8,814 nt of DNA from Pseudonocardiales bacterium. GTDB lineage: Bacteria > Actinomycetota > Actinomycetes > Mycobacteriales > Pseudonocardiaceae. Within the stretch, counting starts at the first letter, position 1; each line of letters opens with the position of its first letter. Both the position numbers and the translations under genes were made by a program. This document shows positions 1 through 6,050 of the stretch, piece after piece. Under the pieces are notes generated by a model that saw only the letters and a list, made by a program, of their open reading frames with translations, did not search any database and was not told the DNA's origin. The stretch covers positions 1 through 8,814 of the forward strand of contig JAODNG010000358.1 in NCBI GenBank assembly GCA_025465385.1, written 5' to 3'.

Positions 1-369
1 GTGGTGCGAGCCGCGTTGCCACACCTCGAACGCTCCCGGGGGACGGTGGTGACCTGCTCGTCCACCCTCGGCTTGCGCGTCTTTCCCGACGCGACGGCCT
101 ACTGCGCAGCCAAGTTCGGCGTGATCGGCTTCACCCGCGCGCTGGCCGCCGAGACCGCCGGGCGGATCGGAGTGACCCTGCTGATCCCCGGCGGTATGCA
201 CACACCGTTCTTCGACGGCCGCGATGAGCAATACAAACCGCCACCGGACGCCAAGCTCAACCGACCCCAAGATGTGGCAGCCGCGGTGATCCACGCGCTG
301 CACCAGCCACCCGGATGCGAGGTACGCGAGATGGTGGTCTGCTCCTCGCAGGAGTCGTCCTGGCCGTGA
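1..369 (+). CDS. Short-chain dehydrogenase/reductase (SDR), 3' part only
   Basis: NAD(P)-dependent oxidoreductase of the classical SDR family, cut by the window edge. The visible 122 residues hold the second half of the Rossmann fold. A Ser at residue 21 lies 13 residues before the catalytic Tyr34 of YCAAK, with Lys38, which is the normal SDR Ser-Tyr-Lys spacing. A PGG motif follows, with a THTPFF-like segment (MHTPFF) typical of the region after the active site. The glycine-rich cofactor motif is absent because roughly 120 N-terminal residues lie upstream of the window. The GTG at base 1 is therefore probably an internal Val codon rather than the start. The TGA stop overlaps the GTG start of the GT9 gene by 4 nt, so the two are probably translationally coupled and work in one pathway, perhaps making or modifying a sugar or lipid. 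The substrate cannot be read from the sequence. Confidence 0.9.
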   Translation: MVRAALPHLERSRGTVVTCSSTLGLRVFPDATAYCAAKFGVIGFTRALAAETAGRIGVTLLIPGGMHTPFFDGRDEQYKPPPDAKLNRPQDVAAAVIHALHQPPGCEVREMVVCSSQESSWP

Positions 370-1310
370 CCCGCCCCACGGTGCTGGTACTGCGCGCGCT
401 GGGCCTCGGTGACCTGCTGACCGCGGTTCCGGCGCTGCGCGGTCTGCGATCCGCCTACCCCGATCACCGGTTGGTGCTTGCCGCCCCGGCACCGCTGCGT
501 GAGCTGGCCATGCTCACCGCAGCCGTGGACGACCTACGGCCTATCTCCCAGTTGGGTCCGCTGCCTTGGCGGGAGCCCTCCCCGGCCGTTGCGGTCAACC
601 TGCATGGACGGGGACCGCAGAGCACCGTCGCCCTGCGCGCGCTGCAACCCGCCGTCCTGATCAGCCACGGGCACCGGGGCCCGGATTGGGACGACGACCT
701 GCATGAGGTGCACCGGTGGTGCCGGCTGCTGGAGTATTTCAACATCCCCACCGATCCGGCCGACCTCGCCTTGAGCCGCCCGCAGGAATCGAGCCCAACA
801 CCAGGAGCGGTCGTCGTGCACCCCGGCTGCGCGTTCACCGCCCGGCGCTGGCCAGCCGAGCGGTACGCCGCGGTAGCTCGCCGGTTGACCGGCCGCGGGC
901 AACGGGTGGTCGTGACGGGCAGCGCGGCCGAGAGATCACTCGCAGCTCAGGTGGCTGCTGCGGCTCATTTACCCGACGACGCCGTGCTCGCTGGTCGCAC
1001 GACGCTGTCCCAGCTCGCCGCGCTGGTCGCCGAGGCGGCTCTGGTCATCTGCGGGGATACCGGCATCGCGCACCTCGCCACCGCCTACGGCACGCCGTCG
1101 GTAGTCCTGTTCGGCCCGGTGTCCCCGCGACAGTGGGGCCCACCCCCGGACCGTCCGCAGCATGTCGCGCTGTGGGCCGGCACCACCGGCGACACCTTCG
1201 CAGACCGCCCCGACCCTGGCCTGCTCCACATCACCACCGCTGACGTCATCGCCGCGACAGCTCGCCTTGGTAGCCATTCGGTGCCGAATGGCTCAGTTCT
1301 AGGCTCATGA
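366..1310 (+). CDS. Glycosyltransferase family 9 protein (heptosyltransferase-like)
   Basis: A 314-residue GT-B glycosyltransferase of family GT9, whose best-known members move ADP-heptose onto LPS. In an actinobacterium the acceptor is more likely another glycan or glycolipid. Visible motifs are the N-terminal LRALGLGDLL (residues 9-18, the nucleotide-sugar transferase start), HPG (152-154) followed by ARRWPAERYA, TGSAAER, and the donor-binding GDTGIAHLA (230-238) followed by LFGP (248-251). I chose the GTG at 366, which overlaps the SDR stop as GTGA and has AGGAG at 350-354 upstream. An in-frame ATG at 315 would add 17 residues that lie inside the SDR gene and precede the normal family start. 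The last 13 or so residues (after ATARL) are encoded by a palindromic repeat and look like an acquired tail. Donor and acceptor are unknown. Confidence 0.88.
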   Translation: MTRPTVLVLRALGLGDLLTAVPALRGLRSAYPDHRLVLAAPAPLRELAMLTAAVDDLRPISQLGPLPWREPSPAVAVNLHGRGPQSTVALRALQPAVLISHGHRGPDWDDDLHEVHRWCRLLEYFNIPTDPADLALSRPQESSPTPGAVVVHPGCAFTARRWPAERYAAVARRLTGRGQRVVVTGSAAERSLAAQVAAAAHLPDDAVLAGRTTLSQLAALVAEAALVICGDTGIAHLATAYGTPSVVLFGPVSPRQWGPPPDRPQHVALWAGTTGDTFADRPDPGLLHITTADVIAATARLGSHSVPNGSVLGS

Positions 1311-1333
1311 GCGTCATTCGGCTCCGAATGGCG
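1272..1333. repeat. Tandem pair of palindromes, core CATTCGGNNCCGAATG
   Basis: Two near-identical inverted repeats share the 16-nt core CATTCGG-NN-CCGAATG. The first occupies 1272-1293, with 10-bp perfect arms around a TG centre. The second has its 16-nt core at 1315-1330, with centre CT, a mismatch just outside and then two further pairs. Their centres are 40 bp apart, close to four helical turns. A third perfect palindrome, GCTCATGAGC, lies between them at 1303-1312 and contains the GT9 stop codon. The block covers the last codons of the GT9 gene and the 5' side of the pptT spacer. It could be a REP-like dispersed element, a pair of operator half-sites for a dimeric regulator, or a transcription-attenuating hairpin pair. 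I recall similar palindromes in Pseudonocardiales genomes but cannot verify that here. Confidence 0.8.
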
Positions 1334-1367
1334 ATGGGCGGCGATCTGGCAAGCGGCGGGAGCCGGG

Positions 1368-2048
1368 TTGATTGAGAAGATCCTGCCCGACGGGGTGGCC
1401 AGCGTGGAGGCGTTCTGCGACCCTCCCGACGCGGTGCTGTATCCAGGGGAAGCGGAGCTGATCACCCGGGCTGTGGACAAGCGACGCCGCGAATTCCGCA
1501 CGGTCCGGCACTGCGCCCGGCAGGCGCTGCGTCAGCTGGGGCTGCCCCCCGCGCCGGTGCTGCGCGGTGAGCGCGGAGAGCCCAGGTGGCCAGCAGGCGT
1601 CGTGGGCAGCATGACCCACTGCGCTGGTTACCGAGCCGCCGCCGTCGCCCACAGCTGCGACTTCAGCGCGCTGGGGCTCGATGCCGAACCGCACCATCCC
1701 CTGCCAGCGGGAGTGCTGAAGATCATCGCTCTGAAGCAGGAGCAGGACAGCCTCGCTGAGCTGGCCGCCGCGGACAGCGCAACGTGCTGGGACCGAGTCC
1801 TGTTCTGCGCCAAGGAGACGCTGTACAAGGCGTGGTTCCCGCTGACCCGCCGGTGGCTGGGGTTCGAAGATGCTGCCGTCACGATCCATCCCGGCACGAT
1901 CGATTCCGCGCAAGGCACCTTCTCCGCTCGCCTGCTGGTGGCCGCACCGACTATCACCGGCGACACGCTGACGCACTTCGACGGTCGCTGGCTGCGCAGC
2001 GACGAGCTGCTGATCACGACGATCGCGCTGCGCCACCCAGCACGATAG
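1368..2048 (+). CDS. pptT: 4'-phosphopantetheinyl transferase, PptT/Sfp type
   Basis: Transfers the 4'-phosphopantetheine arm of CoA to a serine of acyl, peptidyl or aryl carrier proteins, activating polyketide and nonribosomal peptide synthases and, in mycobacteria, enzymes of mycolate and siderophore synthesis. It is a 226-residue cytosolic protein, about the length of M. tuberculosis PptT (227). Hallmarks are KRRREFRTVRHCAR (38-51), RGERGEPRWP (66-75), SMTHCAGYRAAA (81-92), the Mg-binding GLDAEPH (103-109; Asp105, Glu107) and FCAKETLYKAWFPLT (146-160; Glu150, Lys154), followed by RRWLGFEDA. The whole order matches PptT as I remember it. The start is TTG at 1368 with GGGAG at 1358-1362. No ATG or GTG lies in frame between the GT9 stop and this codon, and the product then begins at the family's usual point. 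It shares the reading frame of the GT9 gene, separated by one TGA and the palindrome block. It could be co-transcribed or independently expressed. Confidence 0.95.
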   Translation: MIEKILPDGVASVEAFCDPPDAVLYPGEAELITRAVDKRRREFRTVRHCARQALRQLGLPPAPVLRGERGEPRWPAGVVGSMTHCAGYRAAAVAHSCDFSALGLDAEPHHPLPAGVLKIIALKQEQDSLAELAAADSATCWDRVLFCAKETLYKAWFPLTRRWLGFEDAAVTIHPGTIDSAQGTFSARLLVAAPTITGDTLTHFDGRWLRSDELLITTIALRHPAR

Positions 2049-2049
2049 G

Positions 2050-2090
2050 CACCGGCGGCGCTGGGGCAAACCCCGATTGGACATCCGGTG
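2050..2090 (+). terminator. Possible terminator hairpin after pptT
   Basis: Directly after the pptT TAG stop, CACCGG (2050-2055) pairs with CCGGTG (2085-2090). Inside the loop, GGGG (2063-2066) pairs with CCCC (2071-2074) around CAAA. This nested stem-loop could end pptT transcription before pitA. It has no T-run, which is common in GC-rich actinobacteria, and the stems are short, so support is modest. Confidence 0.35.
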
Positions 2091-2111
2091 TTTACCGACC
2101 GTTTCGCTTGA
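2090..2111 (+). promoter_or_regulatory. PHO-box-like direct repeat upstream of the phosphate transporter
   Basis: GTTTACC at 2090-2096 is followed exactly 11 nt later by GTTTCGC at 2101-2107. Streptomyces PhoP binds 11-nt direct repeats with a GTTCACC core. The first unit matches 6 of 7 positions and the second only 4 of 7. The location, about 50-65 bp before the pitA start, suits control by phosphate starvation. The assignment rests on spacing, one good half-site and context. Confidence 0.3.
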
Positions 2112-2156
2112 TCTGCGAGGCTCCACGCGCTGGACCCTGACGACGAAGGGCTCGAC

Positions 2157-3284
2157 ATGGACGTCATCGTCCTGGTCGTGATCATCACTGCGTTGGTCTT
2201 CGACTTCACCAATGGCTTTCACGACACCGCCAACGCCATGGCGACGTCGATCGCCACTGGGGCGCTGAAGCCGAGGGTCGCCGTTGCCATCTCGGGTGTG
2301 CTCAACCTCGTCGGTGCCTTCCTGTCGGTGGCTGTGGCCAAGACGATTTCCAGCGGACTGGTCGACGACACCAAGATCAGTCCAGTGGTGATCTTCGGTG
2401 GTCTCATCGGGGCCATCTTGTGGAACCTGCTGACCTGGCTTTTCGGGTTGCCGTCCAGCTCCTCGTATGCCCTCGTGGGAGGGTTGATCGGGGCCACCTG
2501 GGTAGCCGCGGGCGGTGACGCCGTGCACTTCGCCTCGGTGGTATCCAAAGTCCTGGTCCCCATGGTGCTGGCGCCGGTGGTCGCCGGCGTGGTGGCGCTG
2601 GTCGGCACCTACCTCGCGTACCGGATCACGGCGCGAGCCGATCGAGACGCGGTGGGCCGCGGCTTCAAAGCCGGCCAGGTGATCTCTGCGTCGATGGTCT
2701 CGCTGGCCCACGGCACCAACGACGCGCAGAAGACGATGGGCGTCATCACCCTGACGTTGATCACCGCCGGGACGCTGCGAGCCGGCTCCGCACCGCCGTT
2801 CTGGGTGATCCTCTCGGCGGGGCTGGCTATCGCCCTAGGCACCTACCTGGGTGGTTGGCGGATCATCCGAACGCTCGGCAAGCGGGTCACCGAGATCGAA
2901 ACACCGCAGGGCTTCGCCGCCGAGACAGCCAGCACCGCTGTCATCCTGGTGTCCGCGAAACTCGGATTCCCGCTCTCGACCACCATGGTGGTCTCGGGCG
3001 CGATCTTCGGAGTGGGGGCCGGCCGGCGGCTGGCTTCGGTGCGGTGGGGCCTGGCCGGCCAGATGCTGCTCGCCTGGGTCTTGACGCTGCCGTCCGCGGC
3101 CATCGTCGGCGCCCTAGCTGCCCGGGTGGCCGAAACCGGAACCACGGGGACTGTGGTCGTCGGTGTGGTCGGTGCGGCCATTGCAGGCGGTATTTACGCG
3201 CTGTCCCGACGCCGGCCGGTGGGTCCGAACAACGTCAACGACGTGCCCGCGAGGCAGCTACAGCCCACTGGTGCAGGGGTGTAA
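2157..3284 (+). CDS. pitA: PiT-family inorganic phosphate transporter
   Basis: Low-affinity, ion-coupled inorganic phosphate permease of the inner membrane (PiT family). The 375-residue protein is almost entirely hydrophobic, with about ten predicted membrane segments by eye. The two inverted PiT signatures are present: FDFTNGFHDTANA (15-27) near the N-terminus and AHGTNDAQKTMG (184-195) in the second half. Their conserved partner loops LPSSSSYALVGG (98-109) and FPLSTTMVVSG (271-281) are also visible. The ATG at 2157 is supported by AAGGG at 2146-2150, six bases away. It closely follows M. tuberculosis PitA as remembered but is shorter at the C-terminus, lacking most of a proline-rich tail. 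Downstream, an 80-residue membrane protein starts 10 nt after the stop, with its ribosome binding site overlapping this stop, so the two form an operon. A PHO-box-like repeat lies upstream. Confidence 0.95.
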   Translation: MDVIVLVVIITALVFDFTNGFHDTANAMATSIATGALKPRVAVAISGVLNLVGAFLSVAVAKTISSGLVDDTKISPVVIFGGLIGAILWNLLTWLFGLPSSSSYALVGGLIGATWVAAGGDAVHFASVVSKVLVPMVLAPVVAGVVALVGTYLAYRITARADRDAVGRGFKAGQVISASMVSLAHGTNDAQKTMGVITLTLITAGTLRAGSAPPFWVILSAGLAIALGTYLGGWRIIRTLGKRVTEIETPQGFAAETASTAVILVSAKLGFPLSTTMVVSGAIFGVGAGRRLASVRWGLAGQMLLAWVLTLPSAAIVGALAARVAETGTTGTVVVGVVGAAIAGGIYALSRRRPVGPNNVNDVPARQLQPTGAGV

Positions 3285-3294
3285 AGGGGTGCGG

Positions 3295-3537
3295 ATGAAC
3301 ATCGACTGGGGCGCTCTCGGCGAGGTGTTCGTGGTCTCGTTCGGAGCCGCCATCGCGGTGATCGTGCTGTTCTCCTTGGGTATCAGAGCCCTCGCCGGAC
3401 CAGGGGCGGACGCGACCTCAGCTCCTGGGCAGACCGCTGAGAAGGTGGCATTGCGACCAGCGCTCGCGGCGGCGCTGTGCTTCCTCGCGTGCGCCGTCGT
3501 GGTCGGCTACGGCCTGTACCTGATCATCGTCAAGTGA
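3295..3537 (+). CDS. Small two-helix membrane protein coupled to pitA
   Basis: An 80-residue hydrophobic protein of unproven function. Two membrane segments are visible at about residues 9-32 and 56-78, joined by a polar loop rich in Gly, Ala and Thr. It ends GYGLYLIIVK. The start is ATG at 3295. AAGGGG at 3284-3289 sits five bases before it and shares its first base with the TAA of pitA, a clear sign of translational coupling. Mycobacteria carry a similar short membrane protein beside pitA (Rv0544c next to Rv0545c, from memory), so this pair appears conserved. It may be an accessory or regulatory subunit of the Pit transporter, but that is inference from position only. The longer in-frame opening from 3163 lies within pitA and is not the true start. 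Confidence 0.85.
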   Translation: MNIDWGALGEVFVVSFGAAIAVIVLFSLGIRALAGPGADATSAPGQTAEKVALRPALAAALCFLACAVVVGYGLYLIIVK

Positions 3538-3589
3538 TTGTAAGCTACGATTTCGGGCCTCCTGCCGGCCAATGAATGGTGGTAAGTGC

Positions 3590-3664
3590 ATGCTCGGGTC
3601 GCTTGATGTACTCGATCCTGGTGTCATCGTCAACGACCTCGATGGGCTGCTGAGCCGACAGTGA
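3590..3664 (+). pseudogene. Probable vestigial 3' end of a beta-phosphoglucomutase-like HAD gene
   Basis: In the frame ending at the TGA at 3662-3664, the codons read LDVLDPG followed by VIVNDLDGLLSRQ. This resembles the C-terminus of HAD-family beta-phosphoglucomutases, which typically end with a GADVVVxDLxELL-type segment. In mycobacteria such a gene (Rv3400) lies directly upstream of the GH65 gene, as I recall. Here the stop overlaps the GTG of the GH65 gene as GTGA, the arrangement expected for an operon pair, yet no HAD catalytic domain exists upstream: the small membrane gene ends at 3537. The best reading is a deletion that left the tail. The alternative is a newly used 24-codon leader peptide from the ATG at 3590 that feeds ribosomes to GH65. 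Confidence 0.45.
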
Positions 3665-6030
3665 TCGAGCAGAACCAGTTCGCCGTCGAACCGTGGGCTG
3701 TTCGGGAGAACCGCCTGGACCTGGCCGTCATGGGACAGACGGAGTCGATTTTCGCACTGGCCAACGGGCACATCGGTCTGCGCGGAAACCTTGACGAGGG
3801 GGATCCGCACGCGCTGCCCGGCACCTACCTCAATTCCTTCTTTGAGTTGCGGCCGCTGCCCTATCCTGAGGGGGGCTACGGCTACCCGGAGTCGGGGCAG
3901 ACGATCGTCAACGTGACCAACGGCAAGCTGATCCGGCTGCTGGTCGACGACGAGCCGTTGGACGTGCGATACGGGGAGCTGCGCTCCCACGAACGGATGC
4001 TCGACCTGCGGGCCGGGACGCTCAGCCGCCGCCTAGAGTGGGTGTCCCCCGCCGGTAAGGCGGTGCGGGTGGCCTCGCAGCGGATGGTGTCGCTGGTCCA
4101 ACGCGCTGTCGTCGCGATCCAATACGAAGTGGAGCCGGTCGATCAGCCGGTGTTGCTGGTCGTGCAGTCCGAGCTGTTCGCCAACGAGCAGCTGCCCGTC
4201 ACCACCGACGACCCTCGGGTGGCTGCGGCGCTGTCTGAACCGCTGGTCGCCGAGCAGCACCGGTGCAACGACACCGGTGCCACGCTGCTGCACAGCACCC
4301 GCCATTCCGGGTTGCGGATGGCCGCGGCGATGGACCACGAGGTGATCGGACCGTCGCGGACGGAGTTCCAATCGTCAGCGACCGAGGACGTCGCCCGCAC
4401 GACGGTGATCTGCCGGCTGCAACCTGGTCAGCGGCTGCGGATGGTGAAATATCTCGCCTACGGTTGGTCCTCGCAACGGTCGGTGCCGGCGCTCAACGAC
4501 CAGGTCAGGGCGGCGCTGGCGGCGGCGCGCTACACCGGTTGGGCTGGGCTGACCACCGAACAGCGCGTGTACCTCGACGACTTCTGGGCTGCGGCCGACG
4601 TGGAGGTCGACGGCAACTCACAGCTCCAGCAGGCCGTCCGGTTCGGGTTGTTCCACGTGCTGCAGGCCGGGGCGCGCGCCGAGCGGCGTGGCATCGCGGC
4701 CAAGGGCCTGACCGGCCCTGGATACGACGGCCATACGTTTTGGGACACCGAGACCTTCGTGCTGCCGGTGCTCAGCCACACGGTGCCCGACGCGGCTGCC
4801 GACGCGCTGCGCTGGCGCCAGCAGATCCTGCCACTGGCCCTGGAGCGCGCCCGCCAGCTCAATCTCGCTGGTGCGGCTTTTCCGTGGCGCACTATCCGTG
4901 GCCAGGAATGCTCGGGCTACTGGCCCGCGGGTACCGCGGCCTTCCACATCAACGCCGACATCGCCGACGCGGCGATCCACCATGTGACCGCCACTGGCGA
5001 CGTCGACTTCGAGCGCGATGTCGCGCTGGAGCTACTGGTGCAGACGGCGCGGCTGTGGCGCTCGTTGGGTCATCACGACCTGGCGGGTCACTTTCGCATC
5101 GACGGTGTCACCGGGCCCGACGAGTACAGCGCGCTGGCCGACAACAACGTTTACACCAACCTGATGGCGCAGCGGAATCTGCGGGCGGCCGCAGACGCCG
5201 TCGGGCGGCACTTGGAACAGGCCGTCGCCCTGGGCGTCGACGCTGAGGAAGCTGCGTCCTGGCGTGACGCGGCGGCCGAAATGGTGGTGCCCTACGACGA
5301 TGAGCTCGGCGTGCACCCGCAGGCCGAGGGCTTCACCAAGCACGGAGTCTGGGACTTCGCCGGCACCGCGCCGGATCAGTATCCGCTGCTGTTGCACTTC
5401 CCCTACTTCGACCTGTACCGCAAACAGGTGGTGAAGCAGGCTGACCTGGTGCTGGCCATGCACCTGTGCTCGGAGGCGTTCACCGCCGAACAGAAAGCTC
5501 GTAACTTCGCCTACTACGAGCGGATCACGGTCCGCGACTCGTCGCTGTCGGCGGCCACCCAGGCGGTGCTGGCGGCTGAGACCGGGCACCTCGACCTCGC
5601 CTATGACTATCTCTGCGAGACCGCGCTGATGGACATAGCTGATCTGGCGCACAACACCGACCATGGTCTGCACATCGCGTCGCTGGCCGGTGCCTGGTCC
5701 GCGCTGGTGGCCGGTTTCGGCGGGCTACGCCATCTCAGCGATGGTGGCCTGGCGTTCGCGCCCCGGCTGCCTGAGACATTGACCAGAATCGCCTTCCGGC
5801 TGCGCTGGCGAGGCCGGCGACTGGAAGTGGAGATAACCCCCGGGCAAGCGAAGTACCAGCTCCTGGAGGGCGCTGGACTGGAGCTACGGCACCATGGGCA
5901 GGCGATCACACTCACGATGGGCACGCCGGTCGTGAAGACCATCCCCCCGGTTCCGCCGACGGATCACCTCGTGCAGCCGGTAGGGCGCGAGCCCCTCGCT
6001 CGCCGGTTTCCCGGCGGGGCGGCCAGTTAG
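3661..6030 (+). CDS. Glycoside hydrolase family 65 protein (disaccharide phosphorylase-like)
   Basis: A 789-residue cytosolic GH65 enzyme, the family of maltose, trehalose and kojibiose phosphorylases, which split alpha-glucosides with inversion to give beta-glucose 1-phosphate. The N-terminal beta-sandwich spans about 1-270 and includes ANGHIGLRGNLDEG. The (alpha/alpha)6 barrel spans about 310-690, and a C-terminal beta domain follows. Barrel motifs are the substrate loop GPGYDGHTFWDTE (352-364), the general acid Glu488 in VTGPDEY, KQAD (592-595), VRDSSLS, and GLHIAS (669-674) with His671 where phosphate is held in phosphorylases. Length and start match M. tuberculosis Rv3401 as remembered. 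The GTG start has little Shine-Dalgarno sequence and probably depends on coupling to the overlapping upstream frame. The usual beta-phosphoglucomutase partner is reduced to a tail here. The exact disaccharide is unknown, and hydrolysis rather than phosphorolysis cannot be excluded. Confidence 0.93.
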   Translation: MIEQNQFAVEPWAVRENRLDLAVMGQTESIFALANGHIGLRGNLDEGDPHALPGTYLNSFFELRPLPYPEGGYGYPESGQTIVNVTNGKLIRLLVDDEPLDVRYGELRSHERMLDLRAGTLSRRLEWVSPAGKAVRVASQRMVSLVQRAVVAIQYEVEPVDQPVLLVVQSELFANEQLPVTTDDPRVAAALSEPLVAEQHRCNDTGATLLHSTRHSGLRMAAAMDHEVIGPSRTEFQSSATEDVARTTVICRLQPGQRLRMVKYLAYGWSSQRSVPALNDQVRAALAAARYTGWAGLTTEQRVYLDDFWAAADVEVDGNSQLQQAVRFGLFHVLQAGARAERRGIAAKGLTGPGYDGHTFWDTETFVLPVLSHTVPDAAADALRWRQQILPLALERARQLNLAGAAFPWRTIRGQECSGYWPAGTAAFHINADIADAAIHHVTATGDVDFERDVALELLVQTARLWRSLGHHDLAGHFRIDGVTGPDEYSALADNNVYTNLMAQRNLRAAADAVGRHLEQAVALGVDAEEAASWRDAAAEMVVPYDDELGVHPQAEGFTKHGVWDFAGTAPDQYPLLLHFPYFDLYRKQVVKQADLVLAMHLCSEAFTAEQKARNFAYYERITVRDSSLSAATQAVLAAETGHLDLAYDYLCETALMDIADLAHNTDHGLHIASLAGAWSALVAGFGGLRHLSDGGLAFAPRLPETLTRIAFRLRWRGRRLEVEITPGQAKYQLLEGAGLELRHHGQAITLTMGTPVVKTIPPVPPTDHLVQPVGREPLARRFPGGAAS

Positions 6031-6036
6031 CTGGCT
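6001..6036. terminator. Hairpins between convergent GH65 and PfkB genes (candidate bidirectional terminator)
   Basis: Two adjacent inverted repeats sit at the meeting point of the convergent genes. CGCCGG-TTTC-CCGGCG spans 6001-6016. GCCAG-TTAG-CTGGC spans 6022-6035, with the GH65 TAG stop in its loop. The gene ends are only 20 bp apart, so one structure could stop transcription from both sides. There is no T-run. Confidence 0.45.
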
Positions 6037-6050
6037 CCGGGGGTCAGCGC

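Noticed and set aside
315..365. Upstream ATG start for the GT9 gene.
   Set aside because: It would add 17 residues encoded within the SDR gene before the usual GT9 N-terminus. The GTG at 366, overlapping the SDR stop, fits better.
1308..1368. Programmed stop-codon readthrough joining GT9 and PptT.
   Set aside because: The frame is open, but PptT has its own start with GGGAG upstream, and the intervening codons come from the repeat. There is no positive sign of programmed readthrough.
1314..2711. A 465-codon open frame on the minus strand across pptT and pitA.
   Set aside because: Composition is rich in Arg, Gln, His and Gly without hydrophobic core or motifs, and it lies opposite two clearly real genes.
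3546..3551. TACGAT as a -10 element for the GH65 unit.
   Set aside because: It matches TANNNT, and a promoter in this spacer is plausible, but no -35 is recognisable at 16-18 bp upstream and the start site is too far from the gene to test by eye.
4263..5246. A 327-codon open frame on the plus strand inside the GH65 gene.
   Set aside because: It is very Arg/Gly-rich with no recognisable domain, and the overlapping GH65 frame carries all family motifs.
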